64,000 nt of DNA, taken from contig NZ_WPZQ01000008.1 of assembly GCF_013030265.1 (NCBI RefSeq), forward strand, positions 62,001-126,000, given 5' to 3'. Of this stretch, positions 46,690-56,086 are shown piece by piece. Numbering within the stretch: position 1 is the first letter of the stretch; each line of letters opens with the position of its first letter. The translations under genes were made by a program, and so were the position numbers. The notes beneath the pieces are model-generated. The model had not been told where the DNA came from. It searched no databases and saw nothing but the letters and a program-made list of their open reading frames with translations. Origin of the DNA: Ruegeria arenilitoris (lineage in GTDB: Bacteria; Pseudomonadota; Alphaproteobacteria; Rhodobacterales; Rhodobacteraceae).

Positions 46690-47952
46690 TCAGAGAGCTC
46701 GCCAACCGATATCGCGACGGAAGAACCCTTGTGGCCAGTCAATCCCATCGACCATCGCATAAGCCCGATCCCGCGCTTCCTGCAGGGTATCTCCACGCGC
46801 TGTAACGTTCAGAACGCGCCCGCCAGAGGCCAGAATCTGGCCCTCGGCAGATTTCGTTCCGGCGTGGAACACCATGTTGCTGCTGTCTTCAGGCATTGCA
46901 TCCAGACCGTTGATAACGGTCCCTTTTTCGTATGAGCCCGGGTATCCCTTTGCCGCCACCACGATCGTCATGGCATGGTCGTCTGCCCAATTCACCTGTG
47001 TCTCGCTCAGACGACCTTCCGCAGCAGCCTGCATCAGGTCCATCACCTGCGCCCCCAGACGCATCATAAGGACCTGGCATTCCGGATCCCCAAAGCGGAC
47101 ATTGTATTCTACCAGTTTCGGCTGTCCGTCTTTGATCATCAGCCCTGCGTACAGGACGCCCTGAAACGGTGTTCCACGACGTTTCATTTCTGCGATGGTC
47201 GGACGCACGATCTGATCCATTGCTTTGGCTTCGATCTCAGCGCTCAGAACAGGCGCAGGGGAATAGGCACCCATTCCACCAGTATTCAAACCGGTGTCGC
47301 CTTCTCCAACGCGCTTGTGGTCCTGCGCTGTACCGATCGACAGGATATCCTCGCCGTCACACAAAACGAATAGTGAGGCCTCTTCACCCTCCATGAATTC
47401 CTCGATGACAACCTCGGCACCAGCGCCTCCGAAAGCGCCGCCAAACATGTCATCAATGGCGTCCACTGCAGTTTGTTCATCCATGGCGACGATCACGCCT
47501 TTGCCGGCGGCAAGACCATCCGCCTTGACCACAATCGGTGCGCCCTGCTCGCGAATATAGGCCTTTGCCGGCTCGGCTTCGGTGAAGCGCGCATAAGCTG
47601 CAGTCGGGGCACCTGATGCGTCACAAATTTCCTTGGTGAAACTTTTCGAGGCCTCCAGCCGTGCTGCTTCTGCCGAGGGGCCAAAGACCAGCACGCCCGC
47701 TTCGCGCAGCCGGTCGGCGACGCCTGTTGCCAGCGGGGCCTCGGGGCCGACAATCACGAAATCAATCGCATTTTCTTCAGCAAAGCTAACGACCGCTCCG
47801 CCGTTTTCGATATCCAGCGCCGCGCAGTCCGCGATCTGAGCTATTCCGGCATTTCCCGGTGCCACGATAAGACGGTCACATTTGGGGTTCTGCATCACCG
47901 CCCAGGCCAGACTGTGCTCGCGTCCGCCGCTGCCGAGAATGAGGATATTCAT
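46690..47952 (-). CDS. purD: Phosphoribosylamine-glycine ligase
   Basis: The 420-residue ATP-grasp enzyme catalyses the second step of purine synthesis. It starts [19 protein letters not shown] and has [27 protein letters not shown], the ATP-grasp [27 protein letters not shown], and [19 protein letters not shown]. It is divergent from xseA with the promoter region of both in 77 bp. Confidence 0.98.
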   Translation of the reverse strand: MNILILGSGGREHSLAWAVMQNPKCDRLIVAPGNAGIAQIADCAALDIENGGAVVSFAEENAIDFVIVGPEAPLATGVADRLREAGVLVFGPSAEAARLEASKSFTKEICDASGAPTAAYARFTEAEPAKAYIREQGAPIVVKADGLAAGKGVIVAMDEQTAVDAIDDMFGGAFGGAGAEVVIEEFMEGEEASLFVLCDGEDILSIGTAQDHKRVGEGDTGLNTGGMGAYSPAPVLSAEIEAKAMDQIVRPTIAEMKRRGTPFQGVLYAGLMIKDGQPKLVEYNVRFGDPECQVLMMRLGAQVMDLMQAAAEGRLSETQVNWADDHAMTIVVAAKGYPGSYEKGTVINGLDAMPEDSSNMVFHAGTKSAEGQILASGGRVLNVTARGDTLQEARDRAYAMVDGIDWPQGFFRRDIGWRAL

Positions 47953-48029
47953 TGGGGTCGTCTCCGATCTGCTTGGCCTCGCCTGCGCGGCGTTCTAAGC
48001 TGGGAGGGCTGACGAAACAAGGCGCTGAA

Positions 48030-49514
48030 ATGTCCGACCTGCTTGATGACCCCATTCCGGGTCAAAACACCCCTGAATATACCGTCTCGGAAATCTCGGG
48101 CGAAGTAAAAAAGACCCTCGAAGGTTCGTTTGGGCGAATCCGTGTACGCGGCGAGGTCGGCCGCGTGTTCAAAGCCCGGTCCGGGCATCTGTACTACGAC
48201 GTCAAAGATGACCGCAGCGTTCTGGCCTGCACCACATGGAAAGGCCAGATTGCCGGACTGTCAGTTGTTCCCGAAGAGGGGCTTGAGGTTGTCGTCACCG
48301 GTCGCCTCACCGCCTTTGGCGCACAGTCGAAATACAACCTCAACGTCGACGAGGTTGCCGTCGCCGGACAGGGCGCGCTGATGGCTCTGCTGGAAAAACG
48401 CAAGAAACAGCTGGAGGCCGAAGGCCTGTTCGCGCCCGAGCGTAAGAAACAACTGCCATACCTTCCCCAGATCATCGGTGTGGTGACTTCACCTTCAGGC
48501 GCGGTGATCCGCGACATCCTGCATCGCCTGCGGGACCGTTTCCCGCGAAAAGTTCTGATCTGGCCGGTCGCTGTTCAGGGTGCCAACTGTGCCCCCGAAG
48601 TTGCGCGAGCTATCGAGGGGTTCAACAAACTCACACCCGGGGGCGCCCTGCCCCGTCCCGATCTGATCATCGTTGCCCGTGGCGGCGGTTCGATCGAAGA
48701 CCTATGGGGTTTCAACGAAGAAGTCGTGGCCCGGGCGACAGCCACCTCAGAAATCCCGCTCATTTCGGCTGTGGGGCATGAGACGGATACGACGCTGATC
48801 GACTTTGTCTCCGACCGCCGCGCACCTACCCCAACCGCAGCGGCGGAACTGGCGGTTCCTGTCCGCATGGAATTGCTGGCATGGACCGGAGAACAGGGCG
48901 CACGCCTGTCCCGCGCGGCAACTGACGCTGTTCAACGCCGGTCACAGCGCCTGCGTGACCTGTCGCGTGCGTTGCCAAGAGCAGAAACGCTGCTGGACAC
49001 GCCCCGGCAACGGCTTGATCAGGTTTCGGAGCGTTTACCGAATGCCCTGATACGCGGGGTACAAAACCGCCGCGTCAAACTACTGGATACATCCGCACAC
49101 CTGCGCCCTTCGACCCTACGCGGATTGGTCGAAACGCGCCGCGACCGCTGGCATAACCTGTCTTCCCGCCTCTCATTGCGCCCGATCCAGCGAGAGCTTG
49201 AGACCCGGCGAGACTCTCTGAACCGGCTGACAGAGAGGTTGAATACGGCACAGGCAACGCGGCTGGATCGGTTGCGCCAGCAACTCGACGCGACAGACCG
49301 CCTGCGGGAAACGCTCAGCTACAAGGCAACGCTGGACCGTGGATATGCGGTCGTACGGGCCGAGGGTGATGTCGTCACGACCAAGTCTCAGGCATCGAAA
49401 CATGCGGTACTGGAAATCGAGTTTGCCGATGGTCGTCTCAAAACCGGCGGGGCAACAAAATCCCCCTCGAAGAAGGCCAAACCAGACGCACCTGATCAGG
49501 GTTCCTTATTTTGA
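48030..49514 (+). CDS. xseA: Exodeoxyribonuclease VII large subunit
   Basis: The 494-residue protein has an N-terminal OB-fold (EYTVSEISGEVKKTLEGSFGRIRVRGEV, GHLYYDVKDD) and the XseA catalytic core (GVVTSPSGAVIRDILHRLRDRFP, VARGGGSIEDLWGFNEE, ISAVGHETDTTLIDFVSDRRAPTPTAAAE), then a long coiled-coil and a basic tail. With XseB it degrades single-stranded DNA. The ATG at 48030 is chosen because family members begin near SDLLDD; a start at 47952 would overlap purD. Confidence 0.97.
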   Translation: MSDLLDDPIPGQNTPEYTVSEISGEVKKTLEGSFGRIRVRGEVGRVFKARSGHLYYDVKDDRSVLACTTWKGQIAGLSVVPEEGLEVVVTGRLTAFGAQSKYNLNVDEVAVAGQGALMALLEKRKKQLEAEGLFAPERKKQLPYLPQIIGVVTSPSGAVIRDILHRLRDRFPRKVLIWPVAVQGANCAPEVARAIEGFNKLTPGGALPRPDLIIVARGGGSIEDLWGFNEEVVARATATSEIPLISAVGHETDTTLIDFVSDRRAPTPTAAAELAVPVRMELLAWTGEQGARLSRAATDAVQRRSQRLRDLSRALPRAETLLDTPRQRLDQVSERLPNALIRGVQNRRVKLLDTSAHLRPSTLRGLVETRRDRWHNLSSRLSLRPIQRELETRRDSLNRLTERLNTAQATRLDRLRQQLDATDRLRETLSYKATLDRGYAVVRAEGDVVTTKSQASKHAVLEIEFADGRLKTGGATKSPSKKAKPDAPDQGSLF

Positions 49515-49525
49515 TGTTTGCCGAC

Positions 49526-49560
49526 GATCCGGGCCAGATACACCTTTCATGGCCCGGATC
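49526..49560. repeat. Perfect 11-bp inverted repeat downstream of xseA
   Basis: GATCCGGGCCA and TGGCCCGGATC flank a 13-base loop, 12 bp after the xseA stop. There is no T-tract on either strand, so it is a poor intrinsic terminator but may stabilise the 3' end between two convergent genes. Confidence 0.6.
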
Positions 49561-49586
49561 TGTCACATGCCACCCGATGTTATCGC

Positions 49587-49982
49587 TCAGACGCCGACGT
49601 CGGGCCCATAGCAGACCATCTCTTCGCCTATGTCATCGGCTTCGTACAGCTCTGTCGCATTCGGATCGCCTTCGAACTGAGCGATCAGGCCGCCCCCCGA
49701 CTTGGTAAACACCCAGCATTGCGGGTCCAGCCGGTCTTCGTAGACAAAGCAAATCTGTTCCTCGCGCTCGTACCAGACACCTTCCTTGCAGTCGCCGTCC
49801 AGAAATGACCAGATCACCCTGCGGTTTGGCAAATACCGCTCCACCCCATAGGTCACGCCATCGAACCCATAAAACAGAGTTTTTCCCTGCGTATAGGCAT
49901 CGAACTCGGCCCCGGACAGTGGCGCTTGCGCAGAGACTGCCTGCGCGGAAAAAGTCAGAAGAATCACGAAACGCTTGAGCAT
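49587..49982 (-). CDS. Small periplasmic protein of unknown function
   Basis: A 131-residue protein with a signal peptide (MLKRFVILLTFSAQAVSAQA) and a soluble domain with paired Cys (GDCKEGVWYEREEQICFVYED, LDPQCW, MVCYGPD). The pattern GVERYLPNRRVIWSF...CKEG recalls small secreted Rhodobacteraceae proteins, but I cannot name a family. It is convergent with xseA and divergent from the next gene. Confidence 0.7.
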   Translation of the reverse strand: MLKRFVILLTFSAQAVSAQAPLSGAEFDAYTQGKTLFYGFDGVTYGVERYLPNRRVIWSFLDGDCKEGVWYEREEQICFVYEDRLDPQCWVFTKSGGGLIAQFEGDPNATELYEADDIGEEMVCYGPDVGV

Positions 49983-50136
49983 GTCCGCATACTGTCAGAA
50001 GCGATCCGCATGTGCCATTCACCCTTTACCGATCTTCAGGTTTATCAAGGTAACTCCACGTCACTATTGAGTAATTTTTATCTTCGGGGCGACACTGAGA
50101 GATAAACCCAAGAAAGACACGTTCCGGGGGCAAGAC

Positions 50137-50775
50137 ATGACAATGATCCTGATTTTGGTGGCGGCTCTATGCGCATTGGCCTACCTGCCGATGACCGTGC
50201 AACCTGCCAGCAGTTTGCGAACCTTGCTAAAAACCGCATCTGTTGCGGTGCTCGCGCTTCTTGCCCTGCTGAGCGCGGCCCCATGGTTGCTAATCCTTGC
50301 GTTGGCGCTTTGTGCGATTGGTGACGCCCTGCTGTCGCGAGAAACCGATGATACGTTCATGGCAGGTATCGGAGCGTTTGCAGCAGGCCATCTGGCCTAT
50401 ATCGCCCTGTTTTTGACCCACCCGGCCAGCAATGCAGAGTTGATTTTCGACCACCCTGCGATTTTCTGGTCGCTGATCATCCTTGGCATCATCATGGCCA
50501 CCTTGCTAACACCGCGTGCCGGAGATCTGAAAATCCCGGTTCTGGCCTATATCCCGATCATACTGGGGATGGGCGTGACAGTACTGGCACTGCCTGAATC
50601 CGGTGCTTTGCGATGGGCGCTGCCCGCCGCCCTGGCCTTCATCGCCTCAGATCTGATCCTCGCGACCGAGAAATTCCTACTGCCCAAAGATCACCCGGCC
50701 CTGAAGCTGACACCCTATCTGGTGTGGCCGCTCTATTGGGGGGCGCAAGCAGGCTTTTACTTTGCCTTCTCGTGA
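50137..50775 (+). CDS. YhhN/TMEM86 family membrane protein
   Basis: A 212-residue protein with about eight hydrophobic segments and the YhhN/TMEM86 pattern: ALCAIGDALLSR, FAAGHLAYIALFL and AFIASDLILATEKF. Eukaryotic members are lysoplasmalogenases that cleave vinyl-ether lysolipids in the membrane. GGGGGCAAG precedes the ATG. It lies 58 bp upstream of ftsY, same strand. Confidence 0.85.
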   Translation: MTMILILVAALCALAYLPMTVQPASSLRTLLKTASVAVLALLALLSAAPWLLILALALCAIGDALLSRETDDTFMAGIGAFAAGHLAYIALFLTHPASNAELIFDHPAIFWSLIILGIIMATLLTPRAGDLKIPVLAYIPIILGMGVTVLALPESGALRWALPAALAFIASDLILATEKFLLPKDHPALKLTPYLVWPLYWGAQAGFYFAFS

Positions 50776-50833
50776 CCCTTTGCAACTGGCGTAAATCCGC
50801 ATTAGGTGAGGGTAACACCTGCGGAGACCCAGA

Positions 50834-51982
50834 ATGGCGTTTTTTTCCAAGCTCAAGGACCGGCTTTTTAAATCTTCATCCCGCCTCGAACAGGGGCTGG
50901 AGGCCATTGTAGAAGATGGCGGCGAGGAATCCCCAACGCCCGATCCAATAATTCCGGAGCCCGAGCCGGAACCACAACCCGTTCCGGAAGTGCCCGAGCC
51001 AGCCCCCGCGCCGCAACCGGTCGAGACGCCCTCGCCTCAGCCGGTTGACCCGACACCTGCTCCTCCTCCCCCGGAAGTACCCGAGGCAACCCAGTCCAAA
51101 GGTATTTTAGGCCGCCTGTTCAACCGCGATGATCGTCCCGTGGTCCGTCGTACGCTGGACGATGACATGCTGGAACAGCTTGAGGAGTTGCTGATTGCAT
51201 CGGACATGGGCGTGGACACAGCCTTGCGCGTCACCGCCAACATGGCCGAGGGGCGTTATGGCCGTAAACTCTCGACCGATGAGATCAAACAGCTGCTGGC
51301 TCAGGAAGTGGCCCGCGTGATGGAACCGGTGGCAAAGCCATTGCCCATCTACCCCAAGCGCCCACAGGTTGTTTTGGTCGTCGGTGTCAACGGGTCTGGT
51401 AAAACCACAACCATCGGCAAACTCGCCAGTCAGTTCAAATCGGCTGGCAAGAAGGTCGTAATCGCGGCTGGCGATACCTTCCGTGCCGCAGCGGTCGAAC
51501 AATTGCAGGTCTGGGGCGATCGCGCCGGTGTTCCCGTTCTGACGGCACCGGAAGGCTCTGATCCTGCGTCGCTGGCCTTTGATGCGCTGACCAAAGCGCA
51601 GGAAGAAGGGGCTGACCTGCTGATGATCGACACTGCAGGCCGCCTGCAAAACAGGGCCGATCTGATGGAGGAACTGGCCAAGATCGTCCGCGTCATCCGT
51701 AAAAAGGATGAAACTGCGCCTCATAACACGTTGCTGGTTCTAGACGCGACAACCGGTCAGAACGCGCTGAGTCAGGTCGAAACCTTCCGCAATCTCGCCG
51801 ATGTATCGGGACTGGTGATGACCAAACTGGACGGGACGGCCAAAGGTGGTGTCCTTGTCGCGCTGGCGGATAAATTCGGCCTGCCGATCCATGCAATTGG
51901 CGTTGGTGAACAGATCGATGATCTTGCCCCATTTGATCCGGAAGAATTCGCCGCTGCGCTGACAGGTCTCGAAACACGCTAA
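50834..51982 (+). CDS. ftsY: Signal recognition particle receptor FtsY
   Basis: The 382-residue GTPase docks the SRP-ribosome complex at the membrane. Residues 1-90 are a variable acidic Pro/Glu-rich A domain (PEPEPEPQPVPEVPEP). The NG domain follows with GVNGSGKTTT (P-loop), the insertion box GDTFRAAAVEQL, DTAGRLQN and TKLDGTAKGG, ending in a GVGEQIDDLAPFDPEEFAAAL segment. It is co-directional with the TMEM86-like gene and the following EamA gene. Confidence 0.98.
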   Translation: MAFFSKLKDRLFKSSSRLEQGLEAIVEDGGEESPTPDPIIPEPEPEPQPVPEVPEPAPAPQPVETPSPQPVDPTPAPPPPEVPEATQSKGILGRLFNRDDRPVVRRTLDDDMLEQLEELLIASDMGVDTALRVTANMAEGRYGRKLSTDEIKQLLAQEVARVMEPVAKPLPIYPKRPQVVLVVGVNGSGKTTTIGKLASQFKSAGKKVVIAAGDTFRAAAVEQLQVWGDRAGVPVLTAPEGSDPASLAFDALTKAQEEGADLLMIDTAGRLQNRADLMEELAKIVRVIRKKDETAPHNTLLVLDATTGQNALSQVETFRNLADVSGLVMTKLDGTAKGGVLVALADKFGLPIHAIGVGEQIDDLAPFDPEEFAAALTGLETR

Positions 51983-52059
51983 ATTCTCAGCATCATTGAC
52001 ATTTCGAAGGGTGCAGAGGCACATCGCCTCCACCCCTCTTTCCTGCGAAAGGCCATATT

Positions 52060-52962
52060 GTGAGCGAATGGCTCATTTCACTTGAGGGGACTGAGACAGG
52101 CCACAGACTGGCCCTTGGCCTTGCCCTTATGGCTGCCTTTCTGCACGCGGTGTTCGGTGCGCTGCAAAAGGGGCGGCACGATCCGTGGCTTTCGCGCGGT
52201 GCAATCGACGCATCATATTGTTTGATGGCCGCACCCTTCGCCTTTTTTGTGGTCCCATGGCCCGAGCCCTACATGTGGCCTATTTTTGCGACCGTCTGGC
52301 TGATCCACATCTTCTACAAAACCCTTCAGGCTATGGCCTACACCAAGGGTTCATACACGGTGGTCTACCCCGTCGTTCGCGGCACTGGCCCCTTGTTTAC
52401 TGTCATCGGAGCCTATTTGCTGTTTGGAGAGATCTTCTCGGGCATTCAATGGCTCGGGGTGGCGGTCCTGCTGTCAGGGATCTTCGGACTGGCAGCCTAT
52501 AACTTCCGTTTTCTCGAAACCAATCGCGAAACACTTGGGATTGCGCTCGCGCTGGCCCTCGCAACCGGTCTGTTTGTGGCGCTTTACACCACCTATGACG
52601 CATACGGAATCCGCGCCACTGCCGATCCGTTCACCTTTCTGGCATGGTTCTTCATGATCGACGGGGCAACAATGCCGATCTATGCCTTCCTCAGATGGCG
52701 CGCCATGATCAATCGCCCTGCTATCGGTCCTTTGATGTTGCGGGGGCTTGTAGGCGGGATCATCGCCCCCATGTCATTCGGAGCGATTATGCTGGCGACA
52801 CGGCTCGACAAGGTGGGTGAAGCGGCGGTGTTACGTGAGACATCCACTGTGTTTGCGGCCTTGATTGGTTGGCTTGCACTCAAGGAAACAGTGGGACCAC
52901 GGCGCATCGCGCTCATGGCATTGATTGCATTGGGCGCCGTAATAGTTGAAATGGGCGGATAA
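52060..52962 (+). CDS. EamA family (DMT superfamily) transporter
   Basis: A 300-residue membrane protein with ten hydrophobic segments in two EamA repeats, including YPVVRGTGPLFTVIGAYLLFGE in the first half and ETSTVFAALIGWLALKETVGPRRIALM in the second. The start is GTG at 52060, with GAAAGG upstream. Substrate unknown. It lies in a run of same-strand genes from ftsY to the IspZ-like gene. Confidence 0.87.
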   Translation: MSEWLISLEGTETGHRLALGLALMAAFLHAVFGALQKGRHDPWLSRGAIDASYCLMAAPFAFFVVPWPEPYMWPIFATVWLIHIFYKTLQAMAYTKGSYTVVYPVVRGTGPLFTVIGAYLLFGEIFSGIQWLGVAVLLSGIFGLAAYNFRFLETNRETLGIALALALATGLFVALYTTYDAYGIRATADPFTFLAWFFMIDGATMPIYAFLRWRAMINRPAIGPLMLRGLVGGIIAPMSFGAIMLATRLDKVGEAAVLRETSTVFAALIGWLALKETVGPRRIALMALIALGAVIVEMGG

Positions 52963-52978
52963 GCAGCAGGACGGAATC

Positions 52979-53593
52979 ATGACTGGCAAGAAAGAGATCA
53001 ACCCGTTTCTCAAACAGGTGCTGGAGCTGGGACCGCCGCTGGCCTTTTTCTTCATCTACCTGCGCCTGCGGGACGACAGCTTTCTGATCGGCGGTACCGA
53101 GTATTCCGGCTTTATCGTCGCGACCATCATATTCGTTCCTCTGATGCTGGCGGCGATGGGAATACTTTGGTTCTTGACCGGCAAGCTCAGCCGGATGCAG
53201 ATCTTCACCGCTTTCATGGTCATCTTCTTCGGAGGTCTAACCGCGTGGTTCAATGACGAGCGTTTCTTCAAGATGAAGACCACGCTGGTTTATGGCTTCT
53301 TCTCCCTCATCATGGGCATTGGGCTATTGCAGGGGAAATCCTACCTTGCCTATGTGTTGGATGAGGTGCTGCCCATGCGCGATGAGGGCTGGATGATCCT
53401 GACCCGTCGCCTGTGCGCCTGTTTCGCCGTACTGGCCGTTGCAAATGAAGTGGTCTGGCGCACACTTTCAACAGATCTCTGGGTTAAAATCGAAACCTTC
53501 GGCTTTCCAATCGCATTAATGGTTTTCCTGATGCTCCAGATCAGCATGTTGCAGAGCTACATGGAAGAACCCGATCGCCCGCAGAAAAAATGA
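52979..53593 (+). CDS. Septation protein A family (IspZ/YciB) membrane protein
   Basis: A 204-residue inner-membrane protein with five hydrophobic segments and the YciB/IspZ pattern (LELGPPLAFFFIYLR near the start, TAWFNDERFFKMKTTLVYG in the middle, NEVVWRTLSTDLWVKIETFG later). Homologues influence cell-envelope synthesis and division. AGGA precedes the ATG at 52979, which lies 16 bp after the EamA stop. Confidence 0.92.
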   Translation: MTGKKEINPFLKQVLELGPPLAFFFIYLRLRDDSFLIGGTEYSGFIVATIIFVPLMLAAMGILWFLTGKLSRMQIFTAFMVIFFGGLTAWFNDERFFKMKTTLVYGFFSLIMGIGLLQGKSYLAYVLDEVLPMRDEGWMILTRRLCACFAVLAVANEVVWRTLSTDLWVKIETFGFPIALMVFLMLQISMLQSYMEEPDRPQKK

Positions 53594-53734
53594 CTGCAGT
53601 CTCTCAATAAGAAACTTTCTGTGAAAAACTTAGTATTTACGGGATCGAAACGTCAAAAAGCCGAATAAACTCCTTGGCTTGGCGCGAAAGCTGTGTGAGG
53701 CTGGTGCCCACCCACCACTCACAACCAGAGAACC

Positions 53735-54412
53735 GTGCCACCAATGACGGCCTTTCCGAATAGCGGATTTCTTTCTGAAGCTTCCGATGGTCTGCGCGAA
53801 ATGCTCGCAGCCCAAGCCTCCGAGATCACCCTGGATCAGGGACAAGTGCTTTTTGAGCAAGGGGATGAAGGCGATGCACTTTACGCCCTGATCGAAGGCA
53901 TGCTCGAAGTTTCATTTTTGGCCATGAGCGGCCGCAAACTCGCGCTTAGTCTGATGCGACCGGGTGAGGTGTTTGGTGAGATCGCCTTATTCGACAATGG
54001 CCCTCGCACAGCGACCATTACCGCGGCCGTTCCATCGCGTGTCCTAAGGGTCAGACGCGATGATGTTATGAACCAAATTCGCAAACAGCCCGATCTGGCT
54101 GTCGATATGATCCGGTTGGCCGGTCTGCGTATGCGGTGGATGGGTGCACAGCTGAACGAGCAAGTGTTCCTACCGATGCCGATCCGTCTGGCCCGCAAGC
54201 TGCTGCATCTGGCCAGTCAGCAGGATTCTCCAAGCGAACGGATTACCCTGTCGCAAAGCGAACTGGCCGAGTTCGTCGGGGCCACACGCGAGGCCGTGTC
54301 CAAGACGATCTCGAACTGGAGACGCAGCAACGTGGTCGAGGCATCGCGCGGCGGCCTGGTCATTCAGGACTTCGACGCGCTACGGCAACTGGCTGAATCT
54401 GACCTCATCTAA
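53735..54412 (+). CDS. CRP-like transcriptional regulator (Crp/Fnr family)
   Basis: The 225-residue protein (GTG start at 53735; ATG at 53744 is an alternative) has a cNMP-binding domain with the phosphate cassette GEIALFDNGPRTATI (81-95) keeping the Glu, Arg and Thr/Ser residues that bind cAMP in CRP. The helix-turn-helix has recognition-helix residues Arg185-Glu186 and Lys190 (ATREAVSKTISNWRR), aligning with Arg180, Glu181 and Arg185 of E. coli CRP. No Fe-S Cys cluster is present, so it is not an oxygen sensor. A consensus CRP box lies 16 bp after its stop codon. Confidence 0.9.
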   Translation: MPPMTAFPNSGFLSEASDGLREMLAAQASEITLDQGQVLFEQGDEGDALYALIEGMLEVSFLAMSGRKLALSLMRPGEVFGEIALFDNGPRTATITAAVPSRVLRVRRDDVMNQIRKQPDLAVDMIRLAGLRMRWMGAQLNEQVFLPMPIRLARKLLHLASQQDSPSERITLSQSELAEFVGATREAVSKTISNWRRSNVVEASRGGLVIQDFDALRQLAESDLI

Positions 54413-54427
54413 CCATATCAGACTCGG

Positions 54428-54443
54428 TGTGATCCGCTTCACA
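54428..54443. promoter_or_regulatory. Consensus CRP box
   Basis: TGTGA-TCCGCT-TCACA is a perfect TGTGA-N6-TCACA palindrome. It overlaps a possible -35 (TTCACA, 54438-54443) that is 16 bp from TAGACT (54460-54465). It lies immediately downstream of the CRP-like gene. Confidence 0.7.
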
Positions 54444-54471
54444 TACAGTGCCTCCAGCTTAGACTAGTTTG

Positions 54472-54575
54472 ACAATGGTTACCGTAGGGGGCCAGCGTAT
54501 CATCCCCGATATCTGTCCACTGGCCTCTCCCTGTACCAGAGCCATATGCCTCCCCGGCATATGGCTCTTTTATTT
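54472..54575 (+). ncRNA. Candidate small RNA with two hairpins
   Basis: Between the CRP-like gene and degP, a promoter-like TTCACA-N16-TAGACT leads into about 100 bases with a bulged hairpin (AGGGGGCCAG 54486-54495 with CTGGCC-TCT-CCCT 54520-54532) and a perfect 13-bp terminator hairpin at 54538-54568. No ribosome site precedes the ATG at 54475, so it is more likely non-coding than a peptide gene. It could also be only the 3' end of the regulator mRNA. Confidence 0.45.
54538..54575 (+). terminator. Rho-independent terminator of the RNA candidate
   Basis: AGAGCCATATGCC, loop TCCCC, GGCATATGGCTCT, then TTTATTTT. The stem is perfect over 13 bp. Confidence 0.9.
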
Positions 54576-54591
54576 TCAGCACCACAGAATC

Positions 54592-54621
54592 AAAAAAAGG
54601 CCGGGGCGATGCCCCGGCCTT
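54592..54621 (-). terminator. Rho-independent terminator after degP
   Basis: On the reverse strand AAGGCCGGGGC, loop ATC, GCCCCGGCCTT, followed by a run of seven T. It lies just after the degP stop. Confidence 0.92.
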
Positions 54622-54643
54622 GATGTTTCTCAGGCAATCCAGC

Positions 54644-56086
54644 CTATTCCTGCTGAAGGCTCAGCGCGACAAAGCGCGGATCACCACCGCGACGTACAAG
54701 CAGCAGCAACGACTTGCGCCCCGCCTCACGCGCCTCTTCCATACGCGCATCAAGGTCGTCGATCGAAGTCACCTTTTGCTGTCCCGCTTCGGTGATCAGG
54801 TCACCGGCACGCAGGCCTTTGGCATATGCCTCAGACGCTTCATCCACATCGGTGACAACCAGGCCCTCTGCCTCGGCATCCAGGCTCAGATCCTCGCGCA
54901 ATGTGTCTGTCAGAGGCGAAATCGTCAGACCAAGCACATCCGTGTTTTCTTCTGCCGGTGCATCAGATTCTTCCTCGTCCTCACCATTCTCAGCCCGTTC
55001 CGCATCTTCGCGGCGGCCGAGCGTCACTAGTACGGTCTGCGTACCACCATCACGGTGCACGACGACACGTACAGACTTGCCAACGGTGGTCTCTCCAACC
55101 TGCCGTACAAGGCCACGTGTATCTTTCACCTCGACGCCGTCAAAGCTGAGAATAACATCACCCGCCAGCAGTCCGGCTTCTTTGGCAGGGCCTTCCGGTA
55201 CATCACTGATCAGTGCACCACCGGGTTCATCCAGCCCCATCGCCTCGGCCATGTCTTCGGTCACATCCTGAATGCGAACCCCCAGCCAACCGCGGCGGGT
55301 TTCGCCAAATTCACGCAGCTGGTCCACGACTTTGACAACAACGTTGGACGCCATCGAGAATCCGATCCCGATCGAGCCACCGTTAGGAGACAGAATCGCC
55401 GTGTTCACACCGATAACTTCACCATCCATATTGAACAGCGGCCCGCCCGAGTTACCCCGGTTGATCGCAGCGTCAGTCTGGATGTAGTCGTCATACGAAC
55501 CGCTCAAGGCACGATTACGTGCCGAGACAATCCCCGCAGAGACCGAGAACCCCTGCCCCAGCGGGTTGCCCATCGCAATGACCCAGTCACCCACACGTGC
55601 GGTGTCACTGTTGCCAAATTGAACGTATTTGAGCGGGCTTGATGCTTCGACCTTAAGCAACGCAATATCGGTCTTTTCATCTGTCCCGATCACTTTGGCA
55701 GGCAGTTCCTTTACGGGCTGACCATCGCCGGGGAAAAACTCGACAAGGATTTCATCCGCTTCAGCAATTACGTGGTTGTTGGTGACAATGTATCCGTCTT
55801 CTGAGATCACGAAACCTGAACCGAGGGCATTACTACGACGCGGACGATTTTCATCTTCCCCGCCGCGATCCTGAAACTCGCGAAAAAAATCTTCGAACGG
55901 AGAGCCTTCGGGCACGATACCCTGTGGCCCCGTCTGACCCTCGATCAGGGTCGAGGTCGTGATGTTGACCACCGCCGGGCTGATCTTTTCCGCCAATGGC
56001 GCAAGGCTCTCACCCCGCGCCTGTGCCGCCGCAGTCTGCGCCAGTACCAGAAGCATTCCGGCAAACAACAGCCACATCAGCCGCAT
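54644..56086 (-). CDS. degP: DegP/HtrA (Do) family periplasmic serine protease
   Basis: The 480-residue protein has a signal peptide (MRLMWLLFAGMLLVLAQTAAA), a trypsin-like domain with the intact triad (TNNHVI His, TDIALLKVE Asp, NRGNSGGPLFN Ser), and two PDZ domains (GWLGVRIQDVTEDMAEAMGL, and a second around VLGLTISPL). It degrades misfolded envelope proteins and acts as a chaperone. An acidic linker (NGEDEEESDAPAEENTD) separates the PDZ domains. The ATG at 56086 gives a clean signal peptide. It ends the hflK-hflC-DUF2065-degP unit. Confidence 0.96.
   Translation of the reverse strand: MRLMWLLFAGMLLVLAQTAAAQARGESLAPLAEKISPAVVNITTSTLIEGQTGPQGIVPEGSPFEDFFREFQDRGGEDENRPRRSNALGSGFVISEDGYIVTNNHVIAEADEILVEFFPGDGQPVKELPAKVIGTDEKTDIALLKVEASSPLKYVQFGNSDTARVGDWVIAMGNPLGQGFSVSAGIVSARNRALSGSYDDYIQTDAAINRGNSGGPLFNMDGEVIGVNTAILSPNGGSIGIGFSMASNVVVKVVDQLREFGETRRGWLGVRIQDVTEDMAEAMGLDEPGGALISDVPEGPAKEAGLLAGDVILSFDGVEVKDTRGLVRQVGETTVGKSVRVVVHRDGGTQTVLVTLGRREDAERAENGEDEEESDAPAEENTDVLGLTISPLTDTLREDLSLDAEAEGLVVTDVDEASEAYAKGLRAGDLITEAGQQKVTSIDDLDARMEEAREAGRKSLLLLVRRGGDPRFVALSLQQE

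Noticed and set aside
54469..54503. TTGACA as the -35 of the RNA candidate
   Set aside because: The nearest -10-like sequence (TATCAT) is 23 bp away, too far; TTCACA-N16-TAGACT just upstream fits better.
54475..54795. A peptide starting at ATG 54475
   Set aside because: No ribosome-binding site, and the frame reads through two terminator hairpins into degP antisense.
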